A stretch of 42,215 bases of DNA, from contig JAFVQJ010000008.1 in NCBI GenBank assembly GCA_017504945.1, positions 1 through 42,215 on the forward strand, written 5' to 3'. Source of the DNA: Clostridia bacterium (lineage in GTDB: Bacteria; Bacillota; Clostridia; Oscillospirales; RGIG5299). A program made the translations under genes and the position numbers. Below are positions 18,625 through 25,618 of this stretch, in pieces. Numbering within the stretch: position 1 is the first letter of the stretch; each line of letters starts with the position of its first letter. The notes below the pieces were generated by a model. The model searched no databases and had not been told where the DNA came from. It was given only the letters and a program-made list of their open reading frames with translations.

Positions 18625-19421
18625 AAAATATCATCCTTTTCGCTGTTATTTGTTATGCTGTAAAATTCTTCTCTTGCCGCCTCGGGCAGAGAGAATATAA
18701 TTTTTCTGTTTTCCTTAAGGGTCCCAAGAGTAACACCGGTGCGCTTCGGGATAGAAAGGACCGCAAAGGAGCCGCTATCGGTATCCGATGAGAAGGAGAG
18801 CGTGCCCTTCTGAATATCTGCAAGCACCTTTAAGTAGAAGATGCGCAAGGTGGCAACGGTGGGTGTTGATAAAGCGGGTAAAAACTCTTTTGCAGGAAGA
18901 TTTAAGATCGACAGATCCTCGCTTGAAACGGTAATTCCTTTAAGCGCAAAGGAGAAGAGGAAGGAGCTGCCCTTCTCGGTTACCGTAACCGCGATCTTAC
19001 TGCACGGCTCGCGCTCAAGTGCGGCGGCAATTATAACGTAAAAGCATCTTGCGAGCTTTTCGCGGTCGCAGCTTATATTAAAGCTATCCGACATGATATT
19101 GGGCGATTCGACGGCTTTTGCCGCATCGGAGCAGACGGAAAGTGCCGAATAAACGTCATCCAAAAGCTCGTCGAAGGTGAAAATTGCGGGAAGATAGGGC
19201 TTTTTTCCGTTAAGATAGCGCATAACGGTGAAAAGAGCGTTTGAAGCGCCGCCTATCTTACAGCTGCTTTCACGAATTCCGCTAATAAGCATTTCCCTTT
19301 CGCTTTGCGAGATATCGGGGTCGTTTAGCCTGTCGATGCAGGAGTAGAGATTATTGATGGCGCCGAAAACAAACGCCTCTGCATGAGAGATGATAAGCTC
19401 GTTTTTTTCACGGTTTTTCAT
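18618..19421 (-). CDS. Degenerate histidine kinase-like protein
   Basis: This 267-aa soluble protein resembles a sensor kinase core without a sensor domain. A helical DHp-like region (residues 1-95) contains His13 in IISHAEAF. An ATPase-like fold follows at about 110-227. The catalytic boxes are broken: where an N-box should read like NLLxNA the protein has YVIIAAALE (127-135), the DxGxG box is FALKGIT (158-164), and no GxGxG lid precedes the DIQKGTLSF segment, which resembles the ...HGGTL end of kinases. I therefore read it as a pseudokinase or adaptor. ATG 19421 overlaps the regulator stop (ATGA); a GTG at 19430 is an alternative. Confidence 0.6.
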   Translation of the reverse strand: MKNREKNELIISHAEAFVFGAINNLYSCIDRLNDPDISQSEREMLISGIRESSCKIGGASNALFTVMRYLNGKKPYLPAIFTFDELLDDVYSALSVCSDAAKAVESPNIMSDSFNISCDREKLARCFYVIIAAALEREPCSKIAVTVTEKGSSFLFSFALKGITVSSEDLSILNLPAKEFLPALSTPTVATLRIFYLKVLADIQKGTLSFSSDTDSGSFAVLSIPKRTGVTLGTLKENRKIIFSLPEAAREEFYSITNNSEKDDILC

Positions 19422-20125
19422 TTTTTGCACCGCCTTACCTTTTTAAATAATCTTTTCATAAATGCCGTGAGCGACGGACATTTGTAAAATCCTTCCCGAT
19501 GAAACCTCTCGGGATATTGCGAAAACGCCTCCGAAAGAGCGAGCCTTGCGCCCGCCTCAACGGCGCTTGAGTTTGTTGAAAACAGCCTTGCGGTCTCCTC
19601 GAAGAGAAAGGTGACCGATTCGAAAAAGGGGTCGTTTGCCGCAAGAGTTACCGCTTTCGCAATGTAAAGACTGCCCGCTTTCGAAGGATTTAAGCCGAAA
19701 TCGGCAATAAATTGCATTACGTCGTCAATATGAAAGGCATTTTTGCCTTGAGGAGCCGAGTCGCTTGCCAAAAGAAAGCTCTCGATACTGTCGACGGTGC
19801 TTTGAAAAGGCGTTAATCCCGTGAAAACGAGGTCGGCTTCGCAAAGAGAGGGAAAAAGCCCGACGCTTGAAAACGGGACCAAAACCACCGTAAAAACTCC
19901 CTCGAGCCGTTGCTTTACTGCAGAAACGGCTGCGGCAGAGCGGGCATCGGGACTGTTTATTACGAAGATAACGGTATCGGCACGGTAATCGGCTGCGGCG
20001 GAAACGGCGACAGAAAGAGGCACAGGCCCCGCGGCTTCAAAGAGATAGCGGCGGTTAAGCTCGTTGCAGATATTAAAGCCATATACGGGGTCGTTACCGA
20101 CTGCCAATACTCTGTGCTTCTTCAT
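19418..20125 (-). CDS. Spo0A-like response regulator with a degenerate receiver
   Basis: The 235-aa protein has an N-terminal receiver-like fold (residues 1-120) and a C-terminal domain (about 133-230) that aligns by eye to Spo0A's DNA-binding domain. Shared elements include SLYIAKAVTLAANDPFFESVT against Spo0A's YLYLREAI..ND..LLGSIT, then STNSSAVEAGARLALSEAF against NTTASRVERAIRHAIEVAW. The receiver lacks the phospho-accepting Asp (VINSP, Val55 in its place) and the conserved Lys (GLTPF, Thr105 in place of KPF). It is probably phosphorylation-independent. The recognition-helix region also has fewer basic residues than Spo0A. It heads the operon with the kinase-like gene, fhs, tsaE and tsaB. 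Confidence 0.65.
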   Translation of the reverse strand: MKKHRVLAVGNDPVYGFNICNELNRRYLFEAAGPVPLSVAVSAAADYRADTVIFVINSPDARSAAAVSAVKQRLEGVFTVVLVPFSSVGLFPSLCEADLVFTGLTPFQSTVDSIESFLLASDSAPQGKNAFHIDDVMQFIADFGLNPSKAGSLYIAKAVTLAANDPFFESVTFLFEETARLFSTNSSAVEAGARLALSEAFSQYPERFHREGFYKCPSLTAFMKRLFKKVRRCKK

Positions 20126-20163
20126 TTCGAAAATCCTTACCGAAAAATTACATAGTTATAAAT

Positions 20164-20214
20164 ATTATAACAAATTTTTAGTGTTATTACAATAATTTTT
20201 TATATTATTGTAAT
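20164..20214 (-). promoter_or_regulatory. Promoter with overlapping inverted-repeat operator for the Spo0A-like operon
   Basis: Minus-strand TTGTAA (20187-20192) and TATAAT (20164-20169) are 17 bases apart. A perfect 11-base inverted repeat, ATTACAATAAT (20186-20196) and ATTATTGTAAT (20204-20214), lies over the -35 box with a 7-base spacer. A dimeric regulator bound there would block or modulate the promoter. The regulator encoded first in the operon is an obvious candidate but unproven. Confidence 0.65.
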
Positions 20215-20230
20215 ATAAAAAGCATTGTAA

Positions 20231-20264
20231 AAAAACAAAACCCCCGCCTCGAATGAGGCGGGGG
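20231..20264 (-). terminator. udp operon terminator
   Basis: Very stable GC arms CCCCCGCCTC (20241-20250) and GAGGCGGGGG (20255-20264) with a 4-base loop are followed on the minus strand by TTTTGTTTTTTT. It ends the ogg-NAGPA-GT2-udp unit nine bases past the udp stop. Confidence 0.93.
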
Positions 20265-20273
20265 TGGGTTTTA

Positions 20274-21023
20274 TTATCTTTCCGATTCGATAAGTCTTTT
20301 GAGTGCGGTTATTAAGCAGCTTAAGGTGGTGGACATATCAAAGCTTTCGGTGTCGGGCAGAGAGAGCTTTTGGCGGTCCTTATTCCACAAAATGTGAAGA
20401 AGAGCGCCCGCTCTTACGCCGAGCGAGGCAGCCACAGTGAATATTGCGGCACACTCCATCTCGGAGCAAAGAACGCCGAGCTTCAAGTAGCTTTCCCACT
20501 TTGAAAGAAGCTCGTAGCTTACGGGGCTGTTTTCGGGCTCGTGCTGACCGTAAAAGCTATCCTTGCTCTGAATAACGCCTGCGTGAAAATCGCAGTCCGA
20601 CTCTCTTGCCGCGTTTACGAGCGCCTCGGTAACCGAGAAATCCGCCGTGGCGGGATACTCCTTGGGAGCGTAATGGTCGGAGGTGCCCTCCTGACGTATC
20701 GCGGCAGTGGCTATAACGGTGTCGCCTCCCTTTACGTCGGTCTTTATACCTCCTGCGGTGCCGATTCTTATAAAGGTGTGAGCGCCGCACTTAACTGCCT
20801 CGGTGACGGCTATTGCCGCCGAGGGACCGCCGATTCCGGTTGACAGCACGCTCACCCTTTCGCCTGCAAGGAAGCCGTTATAGCAAACGTATTCCCTTTT
20901 CGAAGAAACGAAGGTGGGAGAATCGAGCAGCTCTGCGATGTGAGGAACACGTCCCGGATCGCCCGTTAAAATAACGTATTTTCCTATATCGCCGTATTCA
21001 AGGTCGATGTGAAACTGCTTCAT
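20274..21023 (-). CDS. udp: Nucleoside phosphorylase, uridine phosphorylase type
   Basis: This 249-aa NP-I family phosphorylase shows VILTGDPGRV (phosphate site), STGIGGPSAAIAVTE, RIGTAGG and the base/ribose-binding LCSEMECAAIFTVA. The last fits uridine phosphorylase, which cleaves uridine to uracil and ribose-1-phosphate for pyrimidine salvage. Length (about 250 aa) is typical. Its ATG is 12 bases past the glycosyltransferase stop, at the end of the operon, before a strong terminator. A purine substrate is less likely but cannot be excluded from sequence. Confidence 0.9.
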   Translation of the reverse strand: MKQFHIDLEYGDIGKYVILTGDPGRVPHIAELLDSPTFVSSKREYVCYNGFLAGERVSVLSTGIGGPSAAIAVTEAVKCGAHTFIRIGTAGGIKTDVKGGDTVIATAAIRQEGTSDHYAPKEYPATADFSVTEALVNAARESDCDFHAGVIQSKDSFYGQHEPENSPVSYELLSKWESYLKLGVLCSEMECAAIFTVAASLGVRAGALLHILWNKDRQKLSLPDTESFDMSTTLSCLITALKRLIESER

Positions 21024-21035
21024 AAAACCACCTCT

Positions 21036-22058
21036 TTATTTTTTAAGGCTTTGCTTTAAAGCGCGAAGGAGAAATCTTATTGCAAAGGATATGGGAATTG
21101 CGACAAATACAGCCTCTGAAAGAGTAAGACCCAAAAGCAACACGAAAATATTCAGAGCCGCAATAATTACAGCCGCGCAGACGGCGCCGCAAACGACGTC
21201 ACGCAGACGGTAGGGGAACAAGAGGTTCTTTGCGCTGACTGCTTTGGTAACGAACATTACTATAAAGCGAAGAGAAAGGGCGCATACCGCGGTAAGCGAG
21301 ATGCCGATAAGCGAGTAGCTTTCGGGAGTAAAGAGAAGGGAGAGCAAGAGTGCGGCAATATTAAATGCAAAAAAGCCCAAAAACTCTGCCGCGCGGCTCT
21401 TTACCATAAGGGAGTAGATGCGGTAGCCGTCGCGCAGACCGTTGAAGTGAGTTGACTTATTATCCTCGATATAGGTGGTGGAGATGGGCGCCTCGTCGAA
21501 GCAGACGCCGTCGTCAACGCATTTTATGAGCATATTCATCTCATACTCGAAGCGGTCGCCCTTTATATCGCAGAAGGGCAAAAAGAGGTCGGGCGTTACG
21601 CCGCGGACGCCCGTTTGCGTTTCGGTGAGAAGCTTGCCCGTGAAGATGCAAAAGAATATTTTGGTAATGGTGTTGCCCGCCTTTGAGCGAAGAGGCATAT
21701 CCTTAATTGAGCGGCAACCGAGCACAAGAGTGTTTTTCTTGCCCTCAAGCCTTGAGGCGACCGAGAGGATATCGGGGACGGTGTGCTGTCCGTCGCAGTC
21801 GGCGGTGACGACGTATTCGTTGGGATAATGCTCTGCAATATAGCGGAAGCCGACCTTTAAAGCGCCGCCCTTGCCTCTGTTTTTCTCATATCTTATAACC
21901 TCAACGCCCTTTGAGGCTGCCGCCTCGAAGATAGAGTCGAAGGCACTGCCGCCGCCGTCGTCAACGGCAACGACCTTGAAATCGGTGCGGGAATAGATAT
22001 CGTCTAAAAAGCGCAGAAACTTTTCATCGGGCTTATAGGCGGGAATGAGAATTATCAT
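21036..22058 (-). CDS. Glycosyltransferase family 2 with C-terminal membrane domain
   Basis: The 340-aa protein has a GT-A domain (residues 1-220) starting with ILIPAYKPDEKFL and including VVAVDDGGGS, the donor/metal motif TADCDGQHT and RGVTPDLFLPF. It resembles dolichyl-phosphate-mannose synthase-like enzymes. About four hydrophobic helices follow (residues 225-335), and the tail is basic (LKQSLKK). It probably transfers a sugar to a polyprenyl phosphate or membrane glycan; donor and acceptor are unknown. It is spaced three bases from the upstream phosphodiester glycosidase gene, so the two probably act in one envelope pathway. Confidence 0.88.
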   Translation of the reverse strand: MIILIPAYKPDEKFLRFLDDIYSRTDFKVVAVDDGGGSAFDSIFEAAASKGVEVIRYEKNRGKGGALKVGFRYIAEHYPNEYVVTADCDGQHTVPDILSVASRLEGKKNTLVLGCRSIKDMPLRSKAGNTITKIFFCIFTGKLLTETQTGVRGVTPDLFLPFCDIKGDRFEYEMNMLIKCVDDGVCFDEAPISTTYIEDNKSTHFNGLRDGYRIYSLMVKSRAAEFLGFFAFNIAALLLSLLFTPESYSLIGISLTAVCALSLRFIVMFVTKAVSAKNLLFPYRLRDVVCGAVCAAVIIAALNIFVLLLGLTLSEAVFVAIPISFAIRFLLRALKQSLKK

Positions 22059-22061
22059 GGC

Positions 22062-23147
22062 TTATTCTCCTTGTGACGAATTATTTTCAACCTGTGTGGA
22101 GTCGCCGCCTGCCTCGGGCAAAACGGGGATATCAACGACGGCAACGAGGTCGTAGAGATTTATGCGGTTTTCGTAGAGATTATTTATTCTTTTTCCGTTA
22201 AAAATAAGGGTGGTACTGGAGCCGCCGTCGAGATTATATGCGGCTGTGCAGCCGAGGTCGGCAAAGACGTCGCGCAGATGCTTAAGTCCCGCGCCGCCGC
22301 TCTCCTTGTTGTCGGTATCGTTTCGAGCGCCGTCGATAACGACGAAATAGTAGTGGTTTTTGGAAACGTAGCCGATTCCAGAGCGGGGATTCCAGTTGCC
22401 TATCTTGCTGTAAGCCGAGAAATCGGTTATCTTTTCGCCGTCAACAATAAGGGCGGGACCGAAATCGAGGGTAAATTTTGTGCCGTTTTCAAGAAGAGAG
22501 AGAGCCGAATCCTTATCGTCGTAATCTGCCGCCTTGAGTATCTCCATAGTGTTGTCGTGCTTTACGTTTACGAAGAATTTATCTCTTACGGAGTATCTGT
22601 AAAGCTGGCTGTGGACCACCTCGATGCCTGTTTTAACGTAGCCGTACTGGTCGCCCGTGATGGCGAGTATCGCGTTGTTTTCAGATGCCATATCGAAGGT
22701 GTTCTGACGGTAGGCGCCGCCCGTTCCGAAGCCCTTTGAGGCGGTAATGCGGGAGAGGGCGCTTTCGTGGCCGTCGGCTATCTTTATCTCGCAGATAAAG
22801 GTGTTGCTCTTTTTCTTGGTGGTACCGTTTGAGCCGGTAAATTCAAGATATTTTTTATTTATAATTATCTCAACGGCCTCGCTTTTATAATACCAATAGC
22901 CGTTTTCGGGGTCCTCAACGATTTCGGTGTAAACTATCTCGGGCTCCGAGGAGGTGTTTCCTGAGCTGTCGGGCTCTGACGAGCCGCTGCCGCTTGAAAC
23001 GGGAGGATCCGAAGGCAGACCGATAGGTCCCTCCGAGTTGGGAATTATAAATCTCTCAAGCGCCCAAACGCCGAGAAGCACGAGCATACACACGAGTGAA
23101 ACGAGCACCGGTGCGGGATTTCTTTTTTTCTTTCTTACGACTGCCAT
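22062..23147 (-). CDS. Membrane-anchored phosphodiester glycosidase (NAGPA domain)
   Basis: The 361-aa protein starts with a basic stretch (RKKKRN) and one membrane helix (residues 14-30), then a Ser/Gly/Pro-rich linker (residues 40-70). An extracellular domain ends in the NAGPA/DUF2233 signature YNLDGGSSTTLIFNGKRINNL. Such domains cleave phosphodiester-linked sugars such as teichoic-type or exopolysaccharide linkages. A Ser/Gly-rich tail follows. It is one base from the glycosylase gene and three from the glycosyltransferase gene, consistent with a surface-polymer role. The substrate is unknown. Confidence 0.85.
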   Translation of the reverse strand: MAVVRKKKRNPAPVLVSLVCMLVLLGVWALERFIIPNSEGPIGLPSDPPVSSGSGSSEPDSSGNTSSEPEIVYTEIVEDPENGYWYYKSEAVEIIINKKYLEFTGSNGTTKKKSNTFICEIKIADGHESALSRITASKGFGTGGAYRQNTFDMASENNAILAITGDQYGYVKTGIEVVHSQLYRYSVRDKFFVNVKHDNTMEILKAADYDDKDSALSLLENGTKFTLDFGPALIVDGEKITDFSAYSKIGNWNPRSGIGYVSKNHYYFVVIDGARNDTDNKESGGAGLKHLRDVFADLGCTAAYNLDGGSSTTLIFNGKRINNLYENRINLYDLVAVVDIPVLPEAGGDSTQVENNSSQGE

Positions 23148-23148
23148 T

Positions 23149-23964
23149 TTATTTTATTCCTCCGCTTAAATATCTTGAATAGTAGAACAAATACTGCTGT
23201 GCAAGACCGGGATAAGCCCCGAATCTTTTATAGTCAAGGTCGCCGTAAAGGCTTTCCATCGTGCGCCTTATCCAAACGTCAACGGGGAAGGCGTCAAGAC
23301 GGTGAAAGGCAAACAAAAGCACGCAAGCCGACACCTTGTCGCCCACTCCCTTTACCGACTTTAAAATTTCATTACATTCATTATAAGACCCTTTGTAAAG
23401 AAAATCAATCGGAATTTCGTTTTTATTCCATTTTTCCACCGCGTCGGCAATATATTTTGCCCTAAAGCCCGCTCTTATGGGTGCAAGATCGTCGGCGGTT
23501 ACGCCGTATAACTGCTTCGGAGTGGGAAAGGCGCGGTATTCGGTGCCGTTAAAGCATTTTTTCTCGCCGTAAAGCTCGCAAAAGCGCTCGATTATGCCGC
23601 GAATTCTCGGAATGTTGTTGTTTTGCGAGATTATAAAGGAGATAAGCGTTTCAAACGGGTCCTGATTGAGTATATGCAGACCGCTTGAAAGCAAAGCCGC
23701 CTTTTCTATTATTTTATCACCGCTTTTTGTTATTTCGCGGTTAAAGGCGTGATAATCTGCTTTAAGATCGAGGTAATTTATGAAAAAGCCGTCGTGCGAG
23801 GGGTCGGTGTCGGTGTAAAGGACGCCGTCCTTCACGTAGCCCTTAAAGAGCTTATCGCCCGCGACTCCGACGGTAACTCCCTTTTCGTCGGTCTGAAAGC
23901 GGAAGCACTGACCGCAGTCGAAGGTTATTCCAAGGTCGATATTCTGTGAAAGTCTGTACTCCAC
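23149..23964 (-). CDS. ogg: 8-oxoguanine DNA glycosylase (Ogg-type, HhH-GPD)
   Basis: This 271-aa bifunctional-type DNA glycosylase/AP lyase removes oxidised guanine. An N-terminal OGG_N-like domain (QNIDLGITFDCGQCFRFQ) is followed by the helix-hairpin-helix GVGDKVSACVLLFAF, which carries the catalytic lysine, and then the conserved Asp in FPVDVWIRR, about 20 residues downstream as in Ogg1. Length matches the bacterial Ogg1/DNA-3-methyladenine glycosylase 2 group. The start is GTG with AAGGAGA upstream. It is first in the four-gene operon and is transcribed away from the DUF6062 gene. Confidence 0.9.
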   Translation of the reverse strand: MEYRLSQNIDLGITFDCGQCFRFQTDEKGVTVGVAGDKLFKGYVKDGVLYTDTDPSHDGFFINYLDLKADYHAFNREITKSGDKIIEKAALLSSGLHILNQDPFETLISFIISQNNNIPRIRGIIERFCELYGEKKCFNGTEYRAFPTPKQLYGVTADDLAPIRAGFRAKYIADAVEKWNKNEIPIDFLYKGSYNECNEILKSVKGVGDKVSACVLLFAFHRLDAFPVDVWIRRTMESLYGDLDYKRFGAYPGLAQQYLFYYSRYLSGGIK

Positions 23965-23993
23965 TTGCCAACTTCTCCTTTTTGTTGTATAAT
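23965..23993 (+). promoter_or_regulatory. Promoter of the DUF6062 gene
   Basis: TTGCCA (23965-23970) and TATAAT (23988-23993) are separated by 17 bases. The -35 box begins right after the start codon of the divergent glycosylase gene. Its -10 box overlaps that of the opposing promoter. Confidence 0.8.
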
Positions 23994-24019
23994 ATAGAAA
24001 AATGCTGAAAGGCGGACAA
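23991..24019 (-). promoter_or_regulatory. Promoter of the ogg operon
   Basis: Minus-strand TTGTCC (24014-24019) and TATATT (23991-23996) are separated by 17 bases. The -10 overlaps the plus-strand -10 (23988-23993) by three bases, so RNA polymerase cannot occupy both promoters at once. Confidence 0.6.
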
Positions 24020-24023
24020 AAAT

Positions 24024-24689
24024 ATGCCCGAAAAAATATATACCATACCGATAAACGAGGCGTTTGACAAAAAATGCGGCTGCCCCATCTGCAGTATTTA
24101 CGAGATGCTTGAGAAAAACGAGATAGATGCTATTTTGGGCGCCTCAATGATGGAGCCCGATATAAGAGTTGCCACAAACCGACTTGGCTTTTGTCCCGAC
24201 CATTTCGAAAAGCTTCTTCGCGCAGGCAAAAAGCTTCCGCTTGCCTTAATGCTCGAGAGCCACATTATTGAGCTTTGCGATAATATGAAAAAGAGTCCCG
24301 AAGCGCAGGCAAAGGCGTTTTCGGCGGTTTCGGAGAGCTGCTATCTTTGCACGCGAATTGAAAATTACATTGAAAATATCTATTTAAATCTCTTTTGGCT
24401 GTTTGCCGAGGACGAAGCCTTTCGCGAGAAGGTGAAGGGACAAAAATGCTACTGCCTTCCCCACTACGCCAAGCTTTTAACGTTGGCAAAGACCCGCCTT
24501 AAAAGGCAGGATTACAAGAAATTTACCGAATATCTCACCGCGACGGAGGAAAGATATCTCTCATCTCTCTCAAAGGATATAACTGACTTTACGAAAATGT
24601 TCGATTACCGTAACGCCGACGCCGAGTGGGGCGATTTCAAGGACGCGCCCGAGAGAATAATCAAAACGCTCAACTCTGAGCTTGGGTAG
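24024..24689 (+). CDS. DUF6062 family cysteine-rich protein
   Basis: This 221-aa soluble protein of unknown function resembles the DUF6062 family of Clostridia. It contains two similar cysteine modules: CGCPIC at 18-23 with FCPDH at 55-59, and CYLC at 105-108 with YCLPH (C143, H146). Each is a CxxC followed by a Cys-x2-His, which suggests a zinc or iron-sulfur site formed by a duplicated fold. Its promoter is strong and the ribosome binding site is AAAGGCGG. It is one of only two plus-strand genes in the 12-40 kb stretch. Its 3' end overlaps the convergent peptidase gene by 20 bases. Confidence 0.8.
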   Translation: MPEKIYTIPINEAFDKKCGCPICSIYEMLEKNEIDAILGASMMEPDIRVATNRLGFCPDHFEKLLRAGKKLPLALMLESHIIELCDNMKKSPEAQAKAFSAVSESCYLCTRIENYIENIYLNLFWLFAEDEAFREKVKGQKCYCLPHYAKLLTLAKTRLKRQDYKKFTEYLTATEERYLSSLSKDITDFTKMFDYRNADAEWGDFKDAPERIIKTLNSELG

Positions 24690-25590
24690 CCTCAATCTTT
24701 CCCATTAAATATTCGTCTATAGTGACGCCGCTTTGGAATATTTCCTTCGCGGCGTCTTTTCCTACGTAGCGAAGGTGCCATTCCTCTGTGTCGTATCCCG
24801 TTATGAATTTGTTTTCCTTTGTATAGTGGATAATAAAGCCGTATTTCCAACAGTTTTCCTTTGCCCACTTATAGCTTTCGGTCTTACCGAAGTTGCCCAT
24901 CGACTTGACACCGTCGGTAACGTCGATGGCAAGTCCTGTCTGATGCTCGGAATGACCCGGACGGGCGCTGTAAAGGTCTACGGCTGCCTGATTTCCACCC
25001 TCGTTCTTAAGATATTTTTCATAAAGGCGCTGTTGCTTTGCATAGTCGCGATAGCCCGACTGACCCTTTATGGCATATCCCTCTGCCGTCGCGGCGTCGG
25101 ACATTTCAATAAATGCGTCGTAGGCGTCGCCCGCAAGCTGCACGTCGTAGCTGGTGCTTTTATACGCCTTCGGAAGCGATTTAAGATCCTTCGGAACGAA
25201 ATCCTCGCCGAGGTTGTAATATTTATTTACAAGAACGAGATAGTTATCCTTATTGGGAGAATCCTTGATATCGGTGTAAAAGGGCTTATCAAATCCGCAG
25301 TTTACGTATCTTACCACCTCGGATTTGGTAAGCTTTTTATATTTAGCGGCGTAGGAAAGATAGCGCTCGGCGTTTTCCGCCAAATAGCCCTCCGTTTCCT
25401 CGTAGCCGTTTAGGGGAACGCTCGACACCTCACTTGACGCCTCACTTGAGGTGACCTCGGAGATTGCCTCGCTCGACGCCTCACTTGAGGTAACGTCATC
25501 GGGCGCACCGCCGCCCACGGTAAACCAGAGCGCCAACGAAAGCGCCGCAACGTAAATTACTATGAAAGCTATCGGAATTATCTTTTTCAT
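24670..25590 (-). CDS. M15 family D-alanyl-D-alanine carboxypeptidase (VanY-like)
   Basis: This 306-aa exported protein has an N-terminal membrane anchor (residues 5-25), a Ser/Glu/Ala linker (residues 31-60) and a C-terminal zinc peptidase domain. The domain shows SARPGHSEHQTGLAIDV (zinc His and Asp) and the late EEWHLRYVG histidine. Such enzymes trim D-Ala from peptidoglycan stem peptides. The linker DNA contains near-identical 20-bp repeats (25436-25455 and 25475-25494). It is the last gene of the mnmE-mnmG-lysA-beta-helix group and overlaps the opposing DUF6062 gene. Clinical VanY resistance cannot be inferred. Confidence 0.92.
   Translation of the reverse strand: MKKIIPIAFIVIYVAALSLALWFTVGGGAPDDVTSSEASSEAISEVTSSEASSEVSSVPLNGYEETEGYLAENAERYLSYAAKYKKLTKSEVVRYVNCGFDKPFYTDIKDSPNKDNYLVLVNKYYNLGEDFVPKDLKSLPKAYKSTSYDVQLAGDAYDAFIEMSDAATAEGYAIKGQSGYRDYAKQQRLYEKYLKNEGGNQAAVDLYSARPGHSEHQTGLAIDVTDGVKSMGNFGKTESYKWAKENCWKYGFIIHYTKENKFITGYDTEEWHLRYVGKDAAKEIFQSGVTIDEYLMGKIEATQAQS
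25436..25494. repeat. Direct repeat encoding the Ser/Glu linker of the VanY-like protein
   Basis: Two 20-bp copies starting GACGCCTCACTTGAGGT lie at 25436-25455 and 25475-25494 with one mismatch and a 39-bp period. They encode S/E/A/T-rich linker residues. Slippage here would change linker length without a frameshift (13 codons per unit). Confidence 0.75.
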
Positions 25591-25618
25591 AAATATACTT
25601 CCTTGTCATATCGTTATA

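Noticed and set aside
25436..25494. CRISPR-like or other array from the repeated 20-mers
   Set aside because: Only two copies, in frame, coding for a Ser/Glu linker of the VanY-like protein.
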